From positions 29,951 through 93,950 of the forward strand of contig JAAUQL010000005.1 of assembly GCA_012033595.1 (NCBI GenBank): a stretch of 64,000 nucleotides of DNA. The letters are read 5' to 3'. This stretch comes from Cyclobacteriaceae bacterium (GTDB lineage: Bacteria > Bacteroidota > Bacteroidia > Cytophagales > Cyclobacteriaceae). Under the pieces are notes generated by a model. The model saw nothing but the letters and a program-made list of their open reading frames with translations. It did not search any database and was not told where the DNA came from. This document shows positions 40,100 through 50,190 of the stretch, in pieces; position 1 is the first letter of the stretch; each line of letters begins with the position of its first letter. The position numbers and the translations under genes were made by a program.

Positions 40100-40993
40100 A
40101 TGAAAATTGAAAAGCGAGCACAAATATTGAGGGTTTACAAAAAGACCTTCTTAAATTATTTTAGGAATAAAGCACAGATCACTCCTGATATTTCTTTAAA
40201 AGGGACATTAGATTTTAAATATGTCACTATTTTAAATAAAAGATCATTTCCCTTATTGAAAGCGTCTTTAGTTTCCCTGTATTACTCATCAAAAGAGTTG
40301 CCAGCCGAGCTTGTTATCGTTTCAGACGGTACATTTTCAGAGATTGAATTTTCAGAATATTTCAATTTTTGGCCTTGTAAAATTTCTTATCAACATTGGT
40401 CGGACATTAGAGATTACTTTGCTAATAACGGGGAATTAGATTTAGCCCAATGGGCAACAAAACAAATTTGGGGCAAAAAGATGGCGGCCATTTTATACAA
40501 TTCTCTGTTTGGTTCAGTTTTGTACGCTGATTCTGATGTATTATGGTTTGATCAATTAATTGATAAGTCCACTTTAAGTTCTCAAGTTACCTTACGGACG
40601 ACAATAGACAATAGCATTAATTATGATCAAGACCTAATTCAGCATCTTAATGCAGATTACCTTAATAATTTAGTACCCATAAATTGTGGTGTCGTTTTTA
40701 TAAAAGAAAATTTATTAAAAAGATCAGCTATTTTGAAAGAGGCAATAAAATTTGAAGCATGTCAACCTGGTAATTTTAGTGAACAAACGATATTTGCATT
40801 ATTAGTTCATGAGATTGGTAGCCTGTACCCACTAGCTACAGTAGAATCTTCAATTTCTGATTCGTTGTGGCCAATATTACCTAATTATAAGAATTACCCA
40901 GGTGGATTAAAGGCACGGCATTATTTATGGGCTTTGAAGTGGATGTTTTGGAGAGATTACTATTTTTTATTCGTAAAAAATAGAGACATATAA
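40100..40993 (+). CDS. Putative glycosyltransferase (DxD type)
   Basis: 297 aa. YVTILNKRSFPLLKASLVSL near the N-terminus, ELVIVSDGTFSE, KKMAAILYNSLFGSVLYADS followed by DVLWF (an acidic D-S-D motif typical of nucleotide-sugar transferases with a GT-A fold), and VPINCGVVFIKE near the middle. I cannot assign a CAZy family. It lies between the pyruvyl transferase and a broken gene and shares their AT-rich composition. Confidence 0.65.
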   Translation: MKIEKRAQILRVYKKTFLNYFRNKAQITPDISLKGTLDFKYVTILNKRSFPLLKASLVSLYYSSKELPAELVIVSDGTFSEIEFSEYFNFWPCKISYQHWSDIRDYFANNGELDLAQWATKQIWGKKMAAILYNSLFGSVLYADSDVLWFDQLIDKSTLSSQVTLRTTIDNSINYDQDLIQHLNADYLNNLVPINCGVVFIKENLLKRSAILKEAIKFEACQPGNFSEQTIFALLVHEIGSLYPLATVESSISDSLWPILPNYKNYPGGLKARHYLWALKWMFWRDYYFLFVKNRDI

Positions 40994-41058
40994 TTCAATC
41001 TGATTTTTTATATATCCTCTTTTCTTAATTAGTGTAACTGCTTGATTAAAAATAGAAT

Positions 41059-41420
41059 ATGAAAACATTGATTCTCAAGGGTATTAGGTCTGCATATTGT
41101 TTGTTTTTTAGGCCTAAGTTCCTAGGATGGAAATGGTGTTCGGTCAAAGATAGATGTTGCACCAACAAAGTAATACAGGAGAAAATACAGTCCTCTGATC
41201 AAAGTTTTGCAGGTAGGGTGGTAATTATTGAGCAGGCTATCGTATTGAATTATTTATCAATTTTAGAAAAAAGAGTACCCTTAGTAAATTGGTAAAATAT
41301 ATTGGTGAAAGTTCTAAGCTGCCATGGCGGGACAGCATTGTTGTCCACAGCTTATCAAATAATGCTGGTGTTTTCCCAAAAGGAGATTTAAAGGTGATAG
41401 AGGGCGGCACAATGTATTAA
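41059..41420 (+). CDS. Unrecognised protein in polysaccharide cluster (frameshifted)
   Basis: ATG 41059 opens MKTLILKGIRSAYCLFFRPK and stops at 41295 after 78 aa. Adding one base at AA 41259-41260 continues the frame as NFRKKSTLSKLVKYIGESSK ... VIEGG to a stop at 41420 (120 aa). The sequence is Cys-rich near the start (WCSVKDRCCTN). The next 130 bases keep short open stretches in shifting frames (e.g. NYYKLRLE ending at 41545), suggesting either more missing bases or a decayed longer gene. No family recognised. Confidence 0.4.
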
Positions 41421-41550
41421 TAGTTGCAATCGCGATTTGTTATAACGAGCATTGGTTATAACCTTTCCAAAAAGAAAAAACCCACTTTGTTGAAAAGTAG
41501 AAGGTGCATGCTATTGGTGAATTATTACAAGCTAAGATTAGAATAATCAT

Positions 41551-42806
41551 ATGAAAGTACTTTGGCTAACCAACAATGCATGCTCTGCATCCGAAATTCT
41601 TGACCCTAAAAATAATCGTGGAGGCTGGTTATCTTCGCTGGAAAAGGCGCTTTCTCAGCAAAAAGATGAAATTGAGCTATTTGTAGGATTTTACTACTAT
41701 AAAAGTTTAGCCCAATTTAAGCACGGCCAAACTAACTTTTGTGCCATTGAGCGATCTTCCAGAAAATCTAAAGTGAGTAGATATATTTCGCGATTGAGGG
41801 GTATGGAATATGATGATGTGGAAGAAATTAAAAAATAAAAGATCTGGTTAAAATCCTTCAACCAGATCTAATACATGTGCATGGTACAGAAGAAAATTTT
41901 GGGTTGATTCAGTTTCATACCGAAAAACCTGTGGTAATTTCCATACAAGGGATATTAAACCCATATAAAGAGAAGTACCACTCTGGGATCCCACAAAATG
42001 TGGTTTTGAAATATGAAGGTTTAGTAAACAAGATTCTAAAAAATTCCGCATCTTATAATTTATCCTCTTTTCAAAGAAGGGCGGTTCGTGAACGGGAAAT
42101 ATTGTTGAAGTCAAAGTATATTATTGGTAGAACGGAATGGGATAAAAGCATTTCAAAATTCATGGCTCCAAATAGTCAGTATTTTACTGGACAAGAAATG
42201 CTCCGAGACGCTTTTTATTTGAATAGTTGGAAAAAAAGGAAGCTAGTAGGCGAAATAAAGATAGCGACAGTAACCAGTAATGGACTTTATAAGGGATATG
42301 AGACTATTGTGAAGACTTGCCTTTTACTTAAGAATTATGAAATAGCATTTAAATGGAAGGTTATTGGTATCAATGTCCAGAACTCAATTGTACAGATTTG
42401 CCATAAGTGGCTAGGTGTTTCTCCAGCAGATGTTGGGATTACGTTATTAGGGTCAAAGGATGATCGGGAAATTGTAGAAACTTTAATTCACTCTGATATT
42501 TATTGCCAAGTTAGTCATATAGAAAATAGCCCAAACAGTTTATGTGAAGCTCAAATTCTAGGGGTGCCAATTATTGCAAGTAACGTTGGCGGAACCAATA
42601 CTCTAATCAGACATAATGTAAATGGTGTATTGGTGCAGGATGGAGAACCATACTTTATGGCATCTAAAATTAAAGAATACCAACAAAATCCTGATAAATA
42701 TATTAAAATGGCTAAAAATGGGCAAAAAATGGCTCAACATCGCCATAATAGAATTATGATAGTTTCGGACTTATTAAAAACCTATCAGGCTATTGTTCAA
42801 AATTAG
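41551..42806 (+). CDS. Glycosyltransferase family 4-like (one frameshift)
   Basis: GT-B fold transferase. N-terminal MKVLWLTNNACSASEILDP and the first 95 residues end at 41838. Adding one A to A6 at 41830-41835 gives EEIKKIKDLVKILQPDLIHV followed by HGTEENFGL (usual 'PDIIHxHGt' strand) and the remaining C-terminal domain with IENSPNSLCEAQILGVPIIA (nucleotide-sugar binding E-x7-E equivalent) and GGTNTLIRHNVNGVLV. Corrected length is 418 aa. It overlaps no neighbour; the polymerase gene starts right after it. Confidence 0.82.
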
Positions 42807-42807
42807 T

Positions 42808-44075
42808 ATGCAGGAAAAATTCAAATCTTTAACTTCCTTTTTAATTTTTTTCTTACAGTAAGTGCATCTAAGGCCGTTTCGGAAGACTGGTTTTTAATTT
42901 CTTTAACTATTGTATTGATAATAGCTAGTGTTTATTATAAAATTAAGTTTGAGAGAATAATCTGGGTAATTATCGTTTATTGGCTGATAATAAATCTTGT
43001 GTCTTTCATTCATTTTGATGAAAGTTTAAAGTCGAATTTTATTACTTTGTTTGGCTCTATAATGCGGATTTTTATAGCATACTTACTTTTAAAATTAAGT
43101 GGCGTTAAGGCGTTTTTTAACGCCGAAAAAATATCTTTTAACATTTTGCTGCTTGGATTTTTTATATTTTTCATCACTGAATTTTTCCCTTCATCTGAGA
43201 ATTTTATTAAGCAATTTGATGTGGGAGTTGTTGAAGATATGGCGAATGAAGGGGGTTGGAATATCCTTATATTTACGAAAAATCCTTGGCACACATTTAG
43301 GTTTTCGGGTTATGCATGGGAACCAGGAGCCTTGGCTTTAATCATTATATTCAGTTTAATATTGTCTATCCTAAGGGATGGTTACCAAGTAGATATCAGA
43401 AAATCTGTCTATTTGACCATGTTAGTTTTCACTTTTTCAACCGCGGGTTTTTTGGCTTTGTCATTTCTTATTTTGTTTTATTCTATTCATTTCGGCTTAT
43501 CTCGGTATTTTATCGTGGTCATTGTGCTGGTTCCGCTATTAATACCTGTAATTGAACTAGTCTATCGACAGGATTTTATGTCGGATAAAATCGAACAATA
43601 TTTATATGAAAGCGAAAGAAATAGGAAATTTGGATATGAGAATATGAGCATAAAGAAAGTGACCCGTTATGATTATATATTTTTAGGCGGGTCGCTAATG
43701 TCCAAATGGCCAGTGGGATACGGTATTTCCAAGAAAGGACAGGTTAAATCACGTTCTGGGTTTGTCCTCAGGGGTTCTAATTCACTCATTTCATTTTTAG
43801 TGGCGTGGGGAATCATAGGTTTTATCTTTATGTTGATGTTAATTTATAAATGCATTAATCTCCTTGCAAAAATATTTGAAATCAAAAATAGCCTAGCATT
43901 ATTTTTGGCTTTGTTAGTTGTACTTTTTTCTAATCCCATCGAACGCTCACCTTTATTTTATGGATTATGTCTATTTCCATTGATTTACATTAAAGTAATA
44001 CGTAACAGTCAGAATTATAGAAAGCTTGTATCAAGTTCTACGATGTCCAAACCTTCATTTAATTCACGTCAGTAA
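42808..44075 (+). CDS. Wzy-like O-antigen polymerase (one frameshift near the start)
   Basis: Many-helix membrane protein with the usual long loop: FSGYAWEPGALALIIIFSLI, and LGGSLMSKWPVGYGISKKGQ preceding SRSGFVLRGSNSLISFLVAW, similar to O-antigen ligase/polymerase (Wzy) proteins. ATG 42808 (MQEKFKSLTSF) is out of frame with the main ORF; adding one T to T5 at 42838-42842 gives FFNFFLTVSASKAVSEDW and a 422-aa protein. Its place between transferases fits the Wzx/Wzy route. Start is 2 bases after the previous stop. Confidence 0.78.
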
Positions 44076-44645
44076 ATGCATTATATAAATATTGTTATAA
44101 GAACGTTAAGGGTACTTATTTTTTCAGCATATGCAAGGATCAAAGCATGTATGTGGGGAATACAAGTTGGTAAGGGATTTAAAGTAAATGGCAAAATTCA
44201 TTTTAGGAGGCTGCCCAAGTCTAGTATTTCTATAGGGGAAAAATGTAGGTTTAACTCCTCCTCTAATTCCAACTTAATTGGCATCAACCGGCCATGTATA
44301 ATAGCCACCCATGACAAAACAGCACGGATCGTAATCGGACATCATTCCGGCTTTAGCGGGACCGTTATCGGGGCATTTAAGTCTGTAACCATCGGGAACT
44401 ATGTAAAATGTGGGGCCAATTCCTTAATAACAGATTCCGATTGGCATTCGGACGATCCACGTTCAGCAGAGCCAAAGCCGGTGGTAATCGGTGACAATGT
44501 ATGGCTTGGTGAAGGGACAAAGGTGTTGAAAGGCGTCACGATTGGCGAAAATTCATTGATTGGTGCTGGAAGTGTCGTTGTTAAAGATATCCCGGCAAAT
44601 GTAATCGCTGCCGGAAATCCGTGTAAAATCATTAGACATATTTGA
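44076..44645 (+). CDS. Hexapeptide-repeat acyltransferase (WbbJ-like)
   Basis: 189 aa left-handed beta-helix protein. Hexapeptide turns are visible: IVIGHHSGFSGTVIGAF, VTIGNYVKCGANSLI, VVIGDNVWLGEGTKVLKGVT, IGENSLIGAGSVVVKDIPAN; the catalytic His lies in SDWHSDDPR. Acetylates sugars of the repeat unit, probably with acetyl-CoA. Starts directly after the polymerase stop. Base composition becomes more like the backbone from here on. Confidence 0.85.
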   Translation: MHYINIVIRTLRVLIFSAYARIKACMWGIQVGKGFKVNGKIHFRRLPKSSISIGEKCRFNSSSNSNLIGINRPCIIATHDKTARIVIGHHSGFSGTVIGAFKSVTIGNYVKCGANSLITDSDWHSDDPRSAEPKPVVIGDNVWLGEGTKVLKGVTIGENSLIGAGSVVVKDIPANVIAAGNPCKIIRHI

Positions 44646-44648
44646 TCA

Positions 44649-45844
44649 ATGGAGACAGTGGAACGGCCAGCAGTAACGTGTTTGTTTACGGGGAGCACTT
44701 TTCCAAACGGGGAAGCCTCAAACAGCCGGGTGTTGATGATAGGTAAAGCCTTACAAGCTTCAGATTTTGAATTTGATATCGTCATTAATTCAGAAGGAAA
44801 TAAAAACCCGCTCAATAAGCAGATACAGGGGAGGATCCACGATATTCCATTTACGCATGTTAACGGGTCAATGACCATCGGATTATCGAAACCGGTAAGG
44901 ATATTCAATTTCATAAAGGGGATCTGGGCCACCAATAAAAAAATAAGACAACTGGCGAAAAAAGAGAAGGGCATTGTTTACCTGTATTCCCAGGGGTCAC
45001 TTTACAATGCCTGGGTTTCGTTGTATGCCCACCTTTGTAAGGTACCTGTTGTTCAGGAAGTAAATGAATGGAGTGCGGTTACCAACCAGGGGAAAGTAAA
45101 ATCATGGATTTACGACAGGATAATGTTCAGGTGGGCCAAGGGGGCCATAGTTATATCCACAAGCATCGAAAAAAAATAGCTGCGTCAAAAACCGTCAATA
45201 AGGAGCTGAAAATTACTTCAGTACCCGTTTTAGCGGATAAAATGGATTGGAAAGGAAAAGCTGGACATGCCACCATAGAAAGAAATTTTGTGTGGTGTGG
45301 GATGATTGAATCCTATATCAAAGATGTGGAATTTATGATAAGGTCGATGGCTTTGATGCATCCGGACTATCCCTCGTATAGACTGGTAATATGCGGGAAA
45401 ACAAGACACGGAACTGAGCAGAGGATCAAAGATTTGTGTCTTAAATACAAACTGCCCAGGGAGGCAATCGTTTTGACCGGGTATATTTCCGATGAGCAAT
45501 TGATTACCTATTGCAAAACGGCCACAGCCTTACTGGTACCGCTATGGGATGACCAGCGCTCCATGGATCGGTTCCCTACCAAGATAGCCAGTTTCCTCTT
45601 TTCAGCCCGACCGGTGATCACATGTCCCATCGGCGAAGTGGCAAAATATTTAGCACACCTGGATAGCGCTGTGTTTTACGCCCCGGCTGACCCACAAGAC
45701 CTTCGTGAAAAAATGGAGTATGCCATCCTGAACCAACAGCAAACGGCCAACATTGGACAAAAGGGTTTTGAAGTAGCTGCAGAGAATTTTGATTACAGAA
45801 GTTATTCCGGGATTCTATCTGAGTTTTTTTCACAATTCATATAA
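44649..45844 (+). CDS. Glycosyltransferase, GT4-like (one frameshift)
   Basis: N-terminal half: CLFTGSTFPNGEASNSRVLM (typical Rossmann start with nucleotide loop), KVPVVQEVNEWSAVTNQGKV. It stops at 45179 after SIEKK. Adding one A to A8 at 45169-45176 gives TSIEKKIAASKTVNKELKIT and the C-terminal domain with NFVWCGMIESYIKDVEFMIR, VICGKTRHGTEQRI, LTGYISDEQLITYC and FPTKIASFLFSARPVI. Corrected length is 398 aa. The donor is unknown. Confidence 0.84.
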
Positions 45845-45874
45845 AGTAGTCCTCGACTTGCAACACAACAAACT

Positions 45875-47074
45875 ATGAAAATCATATATTCTGCATACTA
45901 CTGCAACCCCTTTGGCGGTTCCGAATCGTATGGAGCCATCAATTGGTTGAACATACTCCTAAAGGAATTTGATATTGTATTAATCACAAATAAGCCATCG
46001 GAAGAAGGTCTCAGGCTACACTTCGGTAGCCGGTTTCCGTCTAATTTGGTCATTTACTCTTTTGCTGATGAGAATATCCTGAAAAGGAAGTTCAAAGTCC
46101 AGGTGCATTTTGGATATTTTACCTTCAACCATCATCTCAGGAGGTTTATACAATCAAATAAGGAAGTCCTTGCTGATGCCAAAGTTGTTTTGCACAAAAA
46201 CCCTTCGAGCTTTCGGTATTTTACCTACTGGTACCAGATGGACTTGCCGCTGATACTTGGTCCTCTAGGTGGTGGGCTGCAAGTGCCGACAGTATTGAAA
46301 AAGTATTTTACCAGCGAACCTTTGATCAATAAATTCAGGAAATATGACAAGTTACTGTTCAAATTGCCTTTGTACAAAAAATTGTATGGAAGAGTTGATA
46401 AAATATTGATATCCTTCGATTACATTCTAAATACCTTGCCTCGAAAATATCATTCAAAGTGTGAGACCTTTTTTGATACTGGCATCGAGGTGGACATTGA
46501 TTTTTACGACCGGTCTTACAGGCAAGATCAGGTAGTCAAAATAGTGTATGTAGGCAAGCTGATCAGATATAAAGGAGCTGAACTGGCCATCCGGGCTTTA
46601 CATAAGATCAAAGACAGGAATATCCGCTTCGATATTCTTGGCGATGGGGGGGAATATGGCTACCTGAAACGCCTTATCGAGGAACTCAACGTATCGGATA
46701 AGGTAACCTTGCATGGCAACCTGAGCAGGGAACAGGTCAATGCGTACTATCGCGAAGCAGATATATTCTGCTTTCCGACACTGACGGAGGCGGGCGGAAC
46801 GGTATTTCTGGAAGCAATGAAATTCGGTCTACCTATTGTTACCATCAATAATGGAGGGCCAAAGTATTTATGCCCTGATGAGGGCACGTTTAAAATAGAA
46901 ATTGATAAACCAGAAACAATGGTGAAGGGAATTGCTGAAAAGCTGGATCTGTTGATCGACTCAAAGGAACTTCGGCATGCAATGGGTGAGGCAAACTATT
47001 GGCATTGCAAGAAAAACTATTCTTGGGAGGTGACCCGGGATAAAATCATTGATTTGTTTGCGCCCTATAAGTAG
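45875..47074 (+). CDS. Glycosyltransferase family 4 protein
   Basis: 399 aa, GT-B. GGSESYGAINWLN near the N-terminus, LGPLGGGLQVP in the middle, VVKIVYVGKLIRYKGAELAI opening the C-terminal domain, and LTEAGGTVFLEAMKFGLPIV with the E-x7-E nucleotide-sugar binding pattern. PKYLCPDEGTFKIE follows. Intact frame. Third transferase of the cluster; acceptor and donor unknown. Confidence 0.88.
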   Translation: MKIIYSAYYCNPFGGSESYGAINWLNILLKEFDIVLITNKPSEEGLRLHFGSRFPSNLVIYSFADENILKRKFKVQVHFGYFTFNHHLRRFIQSNKEVLADAKVVLHKNPSSFRYFTYWYQMDLPLILGPLGGGLQVPTVLKKYFTSEPLINKFRKYDKLLFKLPLYKKLYGRVDKILISFDYILNTLPRKYHSKCETFFDTGIEVDIDFYDRSYRQDQVVKIVYVGKLIRYKGAELAIRALHKIKDRNIRFDILGDGGEYGYLKRLIEELNVSDKVTLHGNLSREQVNAYYREADIFCFPTLTEAGGTVFLEAMKFGLPIVTINNGGPKYLCPDEGTFKIEIDKPETMVKGIAEKLDLLIDSKELRHAMGEANYWHCKKNYSWEVTRDKIIDLFAPYK

Positions 47075-47136
47075 GGCTTCCAGGGATGTCTCCGCTTTTT
47101 ATTCAGATAATTCAGAACATAGCTTAATTTTTTTAT

Positions 47137-48219
47137 ATGAGTTTAGATAGAAATGTTTTGGTGCTTGTTCCCGGCCAACATGCCCGAGGTGGGGTGACCA
47201 CCTATTACAAAGCTTTGAGAAAGCATTTGCCTGAAAAGGATATCATTTATCTGGAACGCGGTGCGAGGAAATTTCCTTATAAAAAGACGTTGATCAAGGA
47301 GGTGCACCGCTTGACCACCGACTACCTGAGGTTTATATGCGTACTGATGAGAAAAAAGATCGATATAGTCCATACCAACACCTCATTTGACAAAAGCGGG
47401 GTGATCAGGGACTCGATTTATTTAGCTTTAACCAAAATGTTCCATAAAAAAACCGTTGTTTTTTACCGGGGTTGGGATGATCAATATGCCGATAAGCTAT
47501 TAGCTAAGCAGGGTTGGTTGAGCAAAAAACTATTGTCGGCGGATACTACCATCGTATTGGCAGAAAAGTTTAAAAATGATCTGATCAGGGCAGGCTATAA
47601 AGGCTCAGTGTATGTAGAAACCACTACCGTGGATATCGACTTGATGGATTTAAAGAACTTACTACCGGATAGGCAAAAGGATGCTCATTTCAACATTTTG
47701 TATTTGGCCAGATTGGAAAAAGACAAGGGCATTTATATCGTACTTGATTCTTATAAAGAAATCAAAAAAAAGCACTCCAATGCCCAGTTGTATATAGGTG
47801 GTGATGGTCAGGAATATGATAACATCAAAAAATTAATCCAAGAACAGTCCTTGAAGGATGTGACATTATATGGATTTGTTTCAGGAAAGGAAAAAGCTTC
47901 TTTGTTGGCAGACGCTGATTTGTATATTTTCCCGACCAATTATAAAGAAGGTATGCCCAATTCTGTTTTAGAGGCTTTTGCTTTCGGGTTGCCTGTGATC
48001 ACACGACCAGTGGCAGGCCTGAAGGATATTTTCTCCGAGGATAATGGTTTTTTGATCGATAGTTTGGACAGTGCGGAATATATAACAGCTATTGAATCGC
48101 TCATTAATGACAAGCAACTTTACGAGCGGATATCGGCCCACAACCGTAAGTGTGCCCGCGAGAGATTTCTATCACCGGTAGTTGCCAAACGCCTACTGAC
48201 AATTTACGCTAATACATGA
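47137..48219 (+). CDS. Glycosyltransferase family 4 protein
   Basis: 360 aa, GT-B. The N-terminal domain has [20 protein letters not shown] and [20 protein letters not shown]; the C-terminal domain has [36 protein letters not shown], and [20 protein letters not shown] (E-x7-E type), then [19 protein letters not shown]. Its stop overlaps the start of the next acyltransferase (ATGA), so translation is coupled. Confidence 0.9.
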   Translation: MSLDRNVLVLVPGQHARGGVTTYYKALRKHLPEKDIIYLERGARKFPYKKTLIKEVHRLTTDYLRFICVLMRKKIDIVHTNTSFDKSGVIRDSIYLALTKMFHKKTVVFYRGWDDQYADKLLAKQGWLSKKLLSADTTIVLAEKFKNDLIRAGYKGSVYVETTTVDIDLMDLKNLLPDRQKDAHFNILYLARLEKDKGIYIVLDSYKEIKKKHSNAQLYIGGDGQEYDNIKKLIQEQSLKDVTLYGFVSGKEKASLLADADLYIFPTNYKEGMPNSVLEAFAFGLPVITRPVAGLKDIFSEDNGFLIDSLDSAEYITAIESLINDKQLYERISAHNRKCARERFLSPVVAKRLLTIYANT

Positions 48220-48812
48220 TCAGGACAATCGTTTCTACCGTGCATCACGTGGCCACACTCATAAACAAGGCCATAAACTTTATCGCCAGGATTTACTTTG
48301 TGCAGCTTTTTGCCAGCAAGGGCAATAAAGTACGATTCTTTCCCTTAAGCTCCGATATTCATTATTGGAATATCGAAGTGGGCAATGATGTGTATATCGG
48401 GCCCGGAGCACGTTTTATTGCGGGAGTCAAAAGGATATATATAGGAGACAAGGTGTTGATGGGTCCAAACGTAACGATCATTGCCGGTGGGCATCCTATC
48501 CAAAAAGTGGGCACATTTATCATGGACAACAAGGCCAAATCGCCAGAAGACGATAAAAGTATTTATATAGGTTCTGACGTCTGGATCGGCGCAAATGTCA
48601 CTATTTTAAAGGGGGTTAAGTTGGGGAATGGCGCGGTGATAGCCGCCGGTGCGCTGGTGACCAAGGATGTGCCTGCCTACACAGTGGTTGGTGGCATTCC
48701 AGCAAAGATTTTAAAGAATAGGTTTTCTAAAGCCGATGCCCAATTGCATGAGCGTGCACTATTCCCAAAGCATTCCAGGCTAACGCTCAATGAACTAAAA
48801 CATTTGTCATAA
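48216..48812 (+). CDS. Hexapeptide-repeat acyltransferase
   Basis: 198 aa. An amphipathic N-terminus is followed by left-handed beta-helix repeats: [37 protein letters not shown] (His in the active-site position), [41 protein letters not shown]-terminal block [11 protein letters not shown] is usual for maltose/serine-type acetyltransferases. Overlaps the upstream transferase by 4 bases. Second of three acyltransferases in the cluster. Confidence 0.87.
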   Translation: MIRTIVSTVHHVATLINKAINFIARIYFVQLFASKGNKVRFFPLSSDIHYWNIEVGNDVYIGPGARFIAGVKRIYIGDKVLMGPNVTIIAGGHPIQKVGTFIMDNKAKSPEDDKSIYIGSDVWIGANVTILKGVKLGNGAVIAAGALVTKDVPAYTVVGGIPAKILKNRFSKADAQLHERALFPKHSRLTLNELKHLS

Positions 48813-48817
48813 GCTCA

Positions 48818-49393
48818 ATGAAAAAGCATCTTCGCGATTTTTACTTTAAATTATTGTACCTGATAAATACAATGGTTTTGCGCATCAATAGGGTAAAATT
48901 TGGCACCCTCGACATCAGGGGTATTTTGCTGGTGAATAATGCCGGTGCGATCCGGATAGCTCCACATGCCATCATCAATTCCTCCAAATACAAAAATATC
49001 ATTGGAGGTGACACGCGGTCCTCGATTGTGGTAAAACGAGGGGCTAATCTCTTAATTGGTTCAAACTTTCGCATGAGCAATTCTGCGATTTATTGCGCGG
49101 AATCCATCTCCGTTGGCAACAATGTGATGATAGGCGGGAGTTGTAGGATTTGGGACACGGATTTTCATCCCTTAAATCCATCAGACCGATCAGACAATCC
49201 CAATGAAGGTTATAAAACCAGACCGATTACAATTGGTGATAATGTTTTCATTGGTGGGTTTTCCATTATTTTGAAAGGTACCATTATTGGAAATGGCGCC
49301 ATAATAGGTGCCGGTAGCGTGGTTTCGGGCACTATTCCCGCAGGAGAAATCTGGGCAGGAAACCCGGCAAGATTTATAAAAAAGACAGGGTGA
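48818..49393 (+). CDS. Hexapeptide-repeat acyltransferase
   Basis: 191 aa. Hexapeptide turns in LLIGSNFRMSNSAIYCAESI, VGNNVMIGGSCRIWDTDFHP (His), ITIGDNVFIGGFSIILKGTI and GNGAIIGAGSVVSGTIPAGE, closing with IWAGNPARFIKK. Third acyltransferase in the cluster. The stop overlaps the following GTG start by 4 bases. Confidence 0.87.
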   Translation: MKKHLRDFYFKLLYLINTMVLRINRVKFGTLDIRGILLVNNAGAIRIAPHAIINSSKYKNIIGGDTRSSIVVKRGANLLIGSNFRMSNSAIYCAESISVGNNVMIGGSCRIWDTDFHPLNPSDRSDNPNEGYKTRPITIGDNVFIGGFSIILKGTIIGNGAIIGAGSVVSGTIPAGEIWAGNPARFIKKTG

Positions 49394-50139
49394 AAAAGAG
49401 GCAAACCTTCAACTTCTTCGGCGTCAACATTGCAGAGGCCGACCTGGAGTCGGCAACGAAACTGGTCAAAAGCTATGATTTCTCCAGCCCAAACTACGTT
49501 TCCTTTCCCGATGCCTATGTCATTGCGCTTTGCCAAGGCAATGATCATTTGCGATCGATCCTCAATCACGCTTTGATCACCCTGCCCGATGGCAAACCTT
49601 CGGCCCTCATGGGCAAGCGCAAGGGCTTGAAGCACATCGCCCCGGTGTCGGGGTATTGGCTTTGCAGGGCATTGCTCGATACCGGGCTGTCACACTATTT
49701 TTTGGGGAGTTCTCAGGAGCGCTTGCAACGGCTTGAGCAAAAAATTGCGAAGTTACATCCACGAGCCAGAGTGCTGGGTTTTTCATCGCCAAGGTTTCTT
49801 TCAGAGAGCGAGGCCGATTCAGGTCAGGTATTGCAAGCTGAATTTGATAAAATCAACAGCGTAAAACCCGATCTCATTTGGGTAGGTATCAGTAGCCCAA
49901 AACAGGATTATATCATGTACCATCACCTGCCATTGCTGCAGCATGGGCTCATGCTGGGGGTTGGAGGGGTGTTCGACTACTTGTCGGGCGAAGTGAATAA
50001 GAGCCCCGAGTGGGTAAAAAAGATTGGTTTTCGCTGGGCATGGCGCCTGCTCAGCGAACCTGGAAGAATGTGGGGCAAGTATTATTTTGTATTCAAAAAA
50101 CTTAGTGTGCGATTTGTTGTTGCCTACCTCAAGGGCTAA
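49390..50139 (+). CDS. WecG/TagA/CpsF-family glycosyltransferase
   Basis: 249 aa from GTG 49390. GVNIAEADLESATKLV, ITLPDGKPSALMGKRKGL (the D-G-K-P-x motif), SHYFLGSSQERLQRLEQKIA, and PDLIWVGISSPKQDYIM (family GxxSPKQE block) followed by GVGGVFDYLSGEV. These GT26 enzymes transfer ManNAcA or ManNAc to lipid-linked GlcNAc in the second step of glycan synthesis. It sits just before the initiating transferase gene. Confidence 0.92.
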   Translation: MKKRQTFNFFGVNIAEADLESATKLVKSYDFSSPNYVSFPDAYVIALCQGNDHLRSILNHALITLPDGKPSALMGKRKGLKHIAPVSGYWLCRALLDTGLSHYFLGSSQERLQRLEQKIAKLHPRARVLGFSSPRFLSESEADSGQVLQAEFDKINSVKPDLIWVGISSPKQDYIMYHHLPLLQHGLMLGVGGVFDYLSGEVNKSPEWVKKIGFRWAWRLLSEPGRMWGKYYFVFKKLSVRFVVAYLKG

Positions 50140-50190
50140 TGCTTCATCGAGCCATCAAGTTACTTTTTCATCAATCCGCAAATTAATGTT

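Noticed and set aside
41439..41462. GTTATAAC repeats as a CRISPR or attachment site
   Set aside because: Only two short copies 16 bases apart; no array, spacer pattern or integrase.
42915..44075. Polymerase starting at the internal ATG
   Set aside because: This would lose the first membrane helix; one added T connects it to the ATG at 42808, two bases after the preceding stop.
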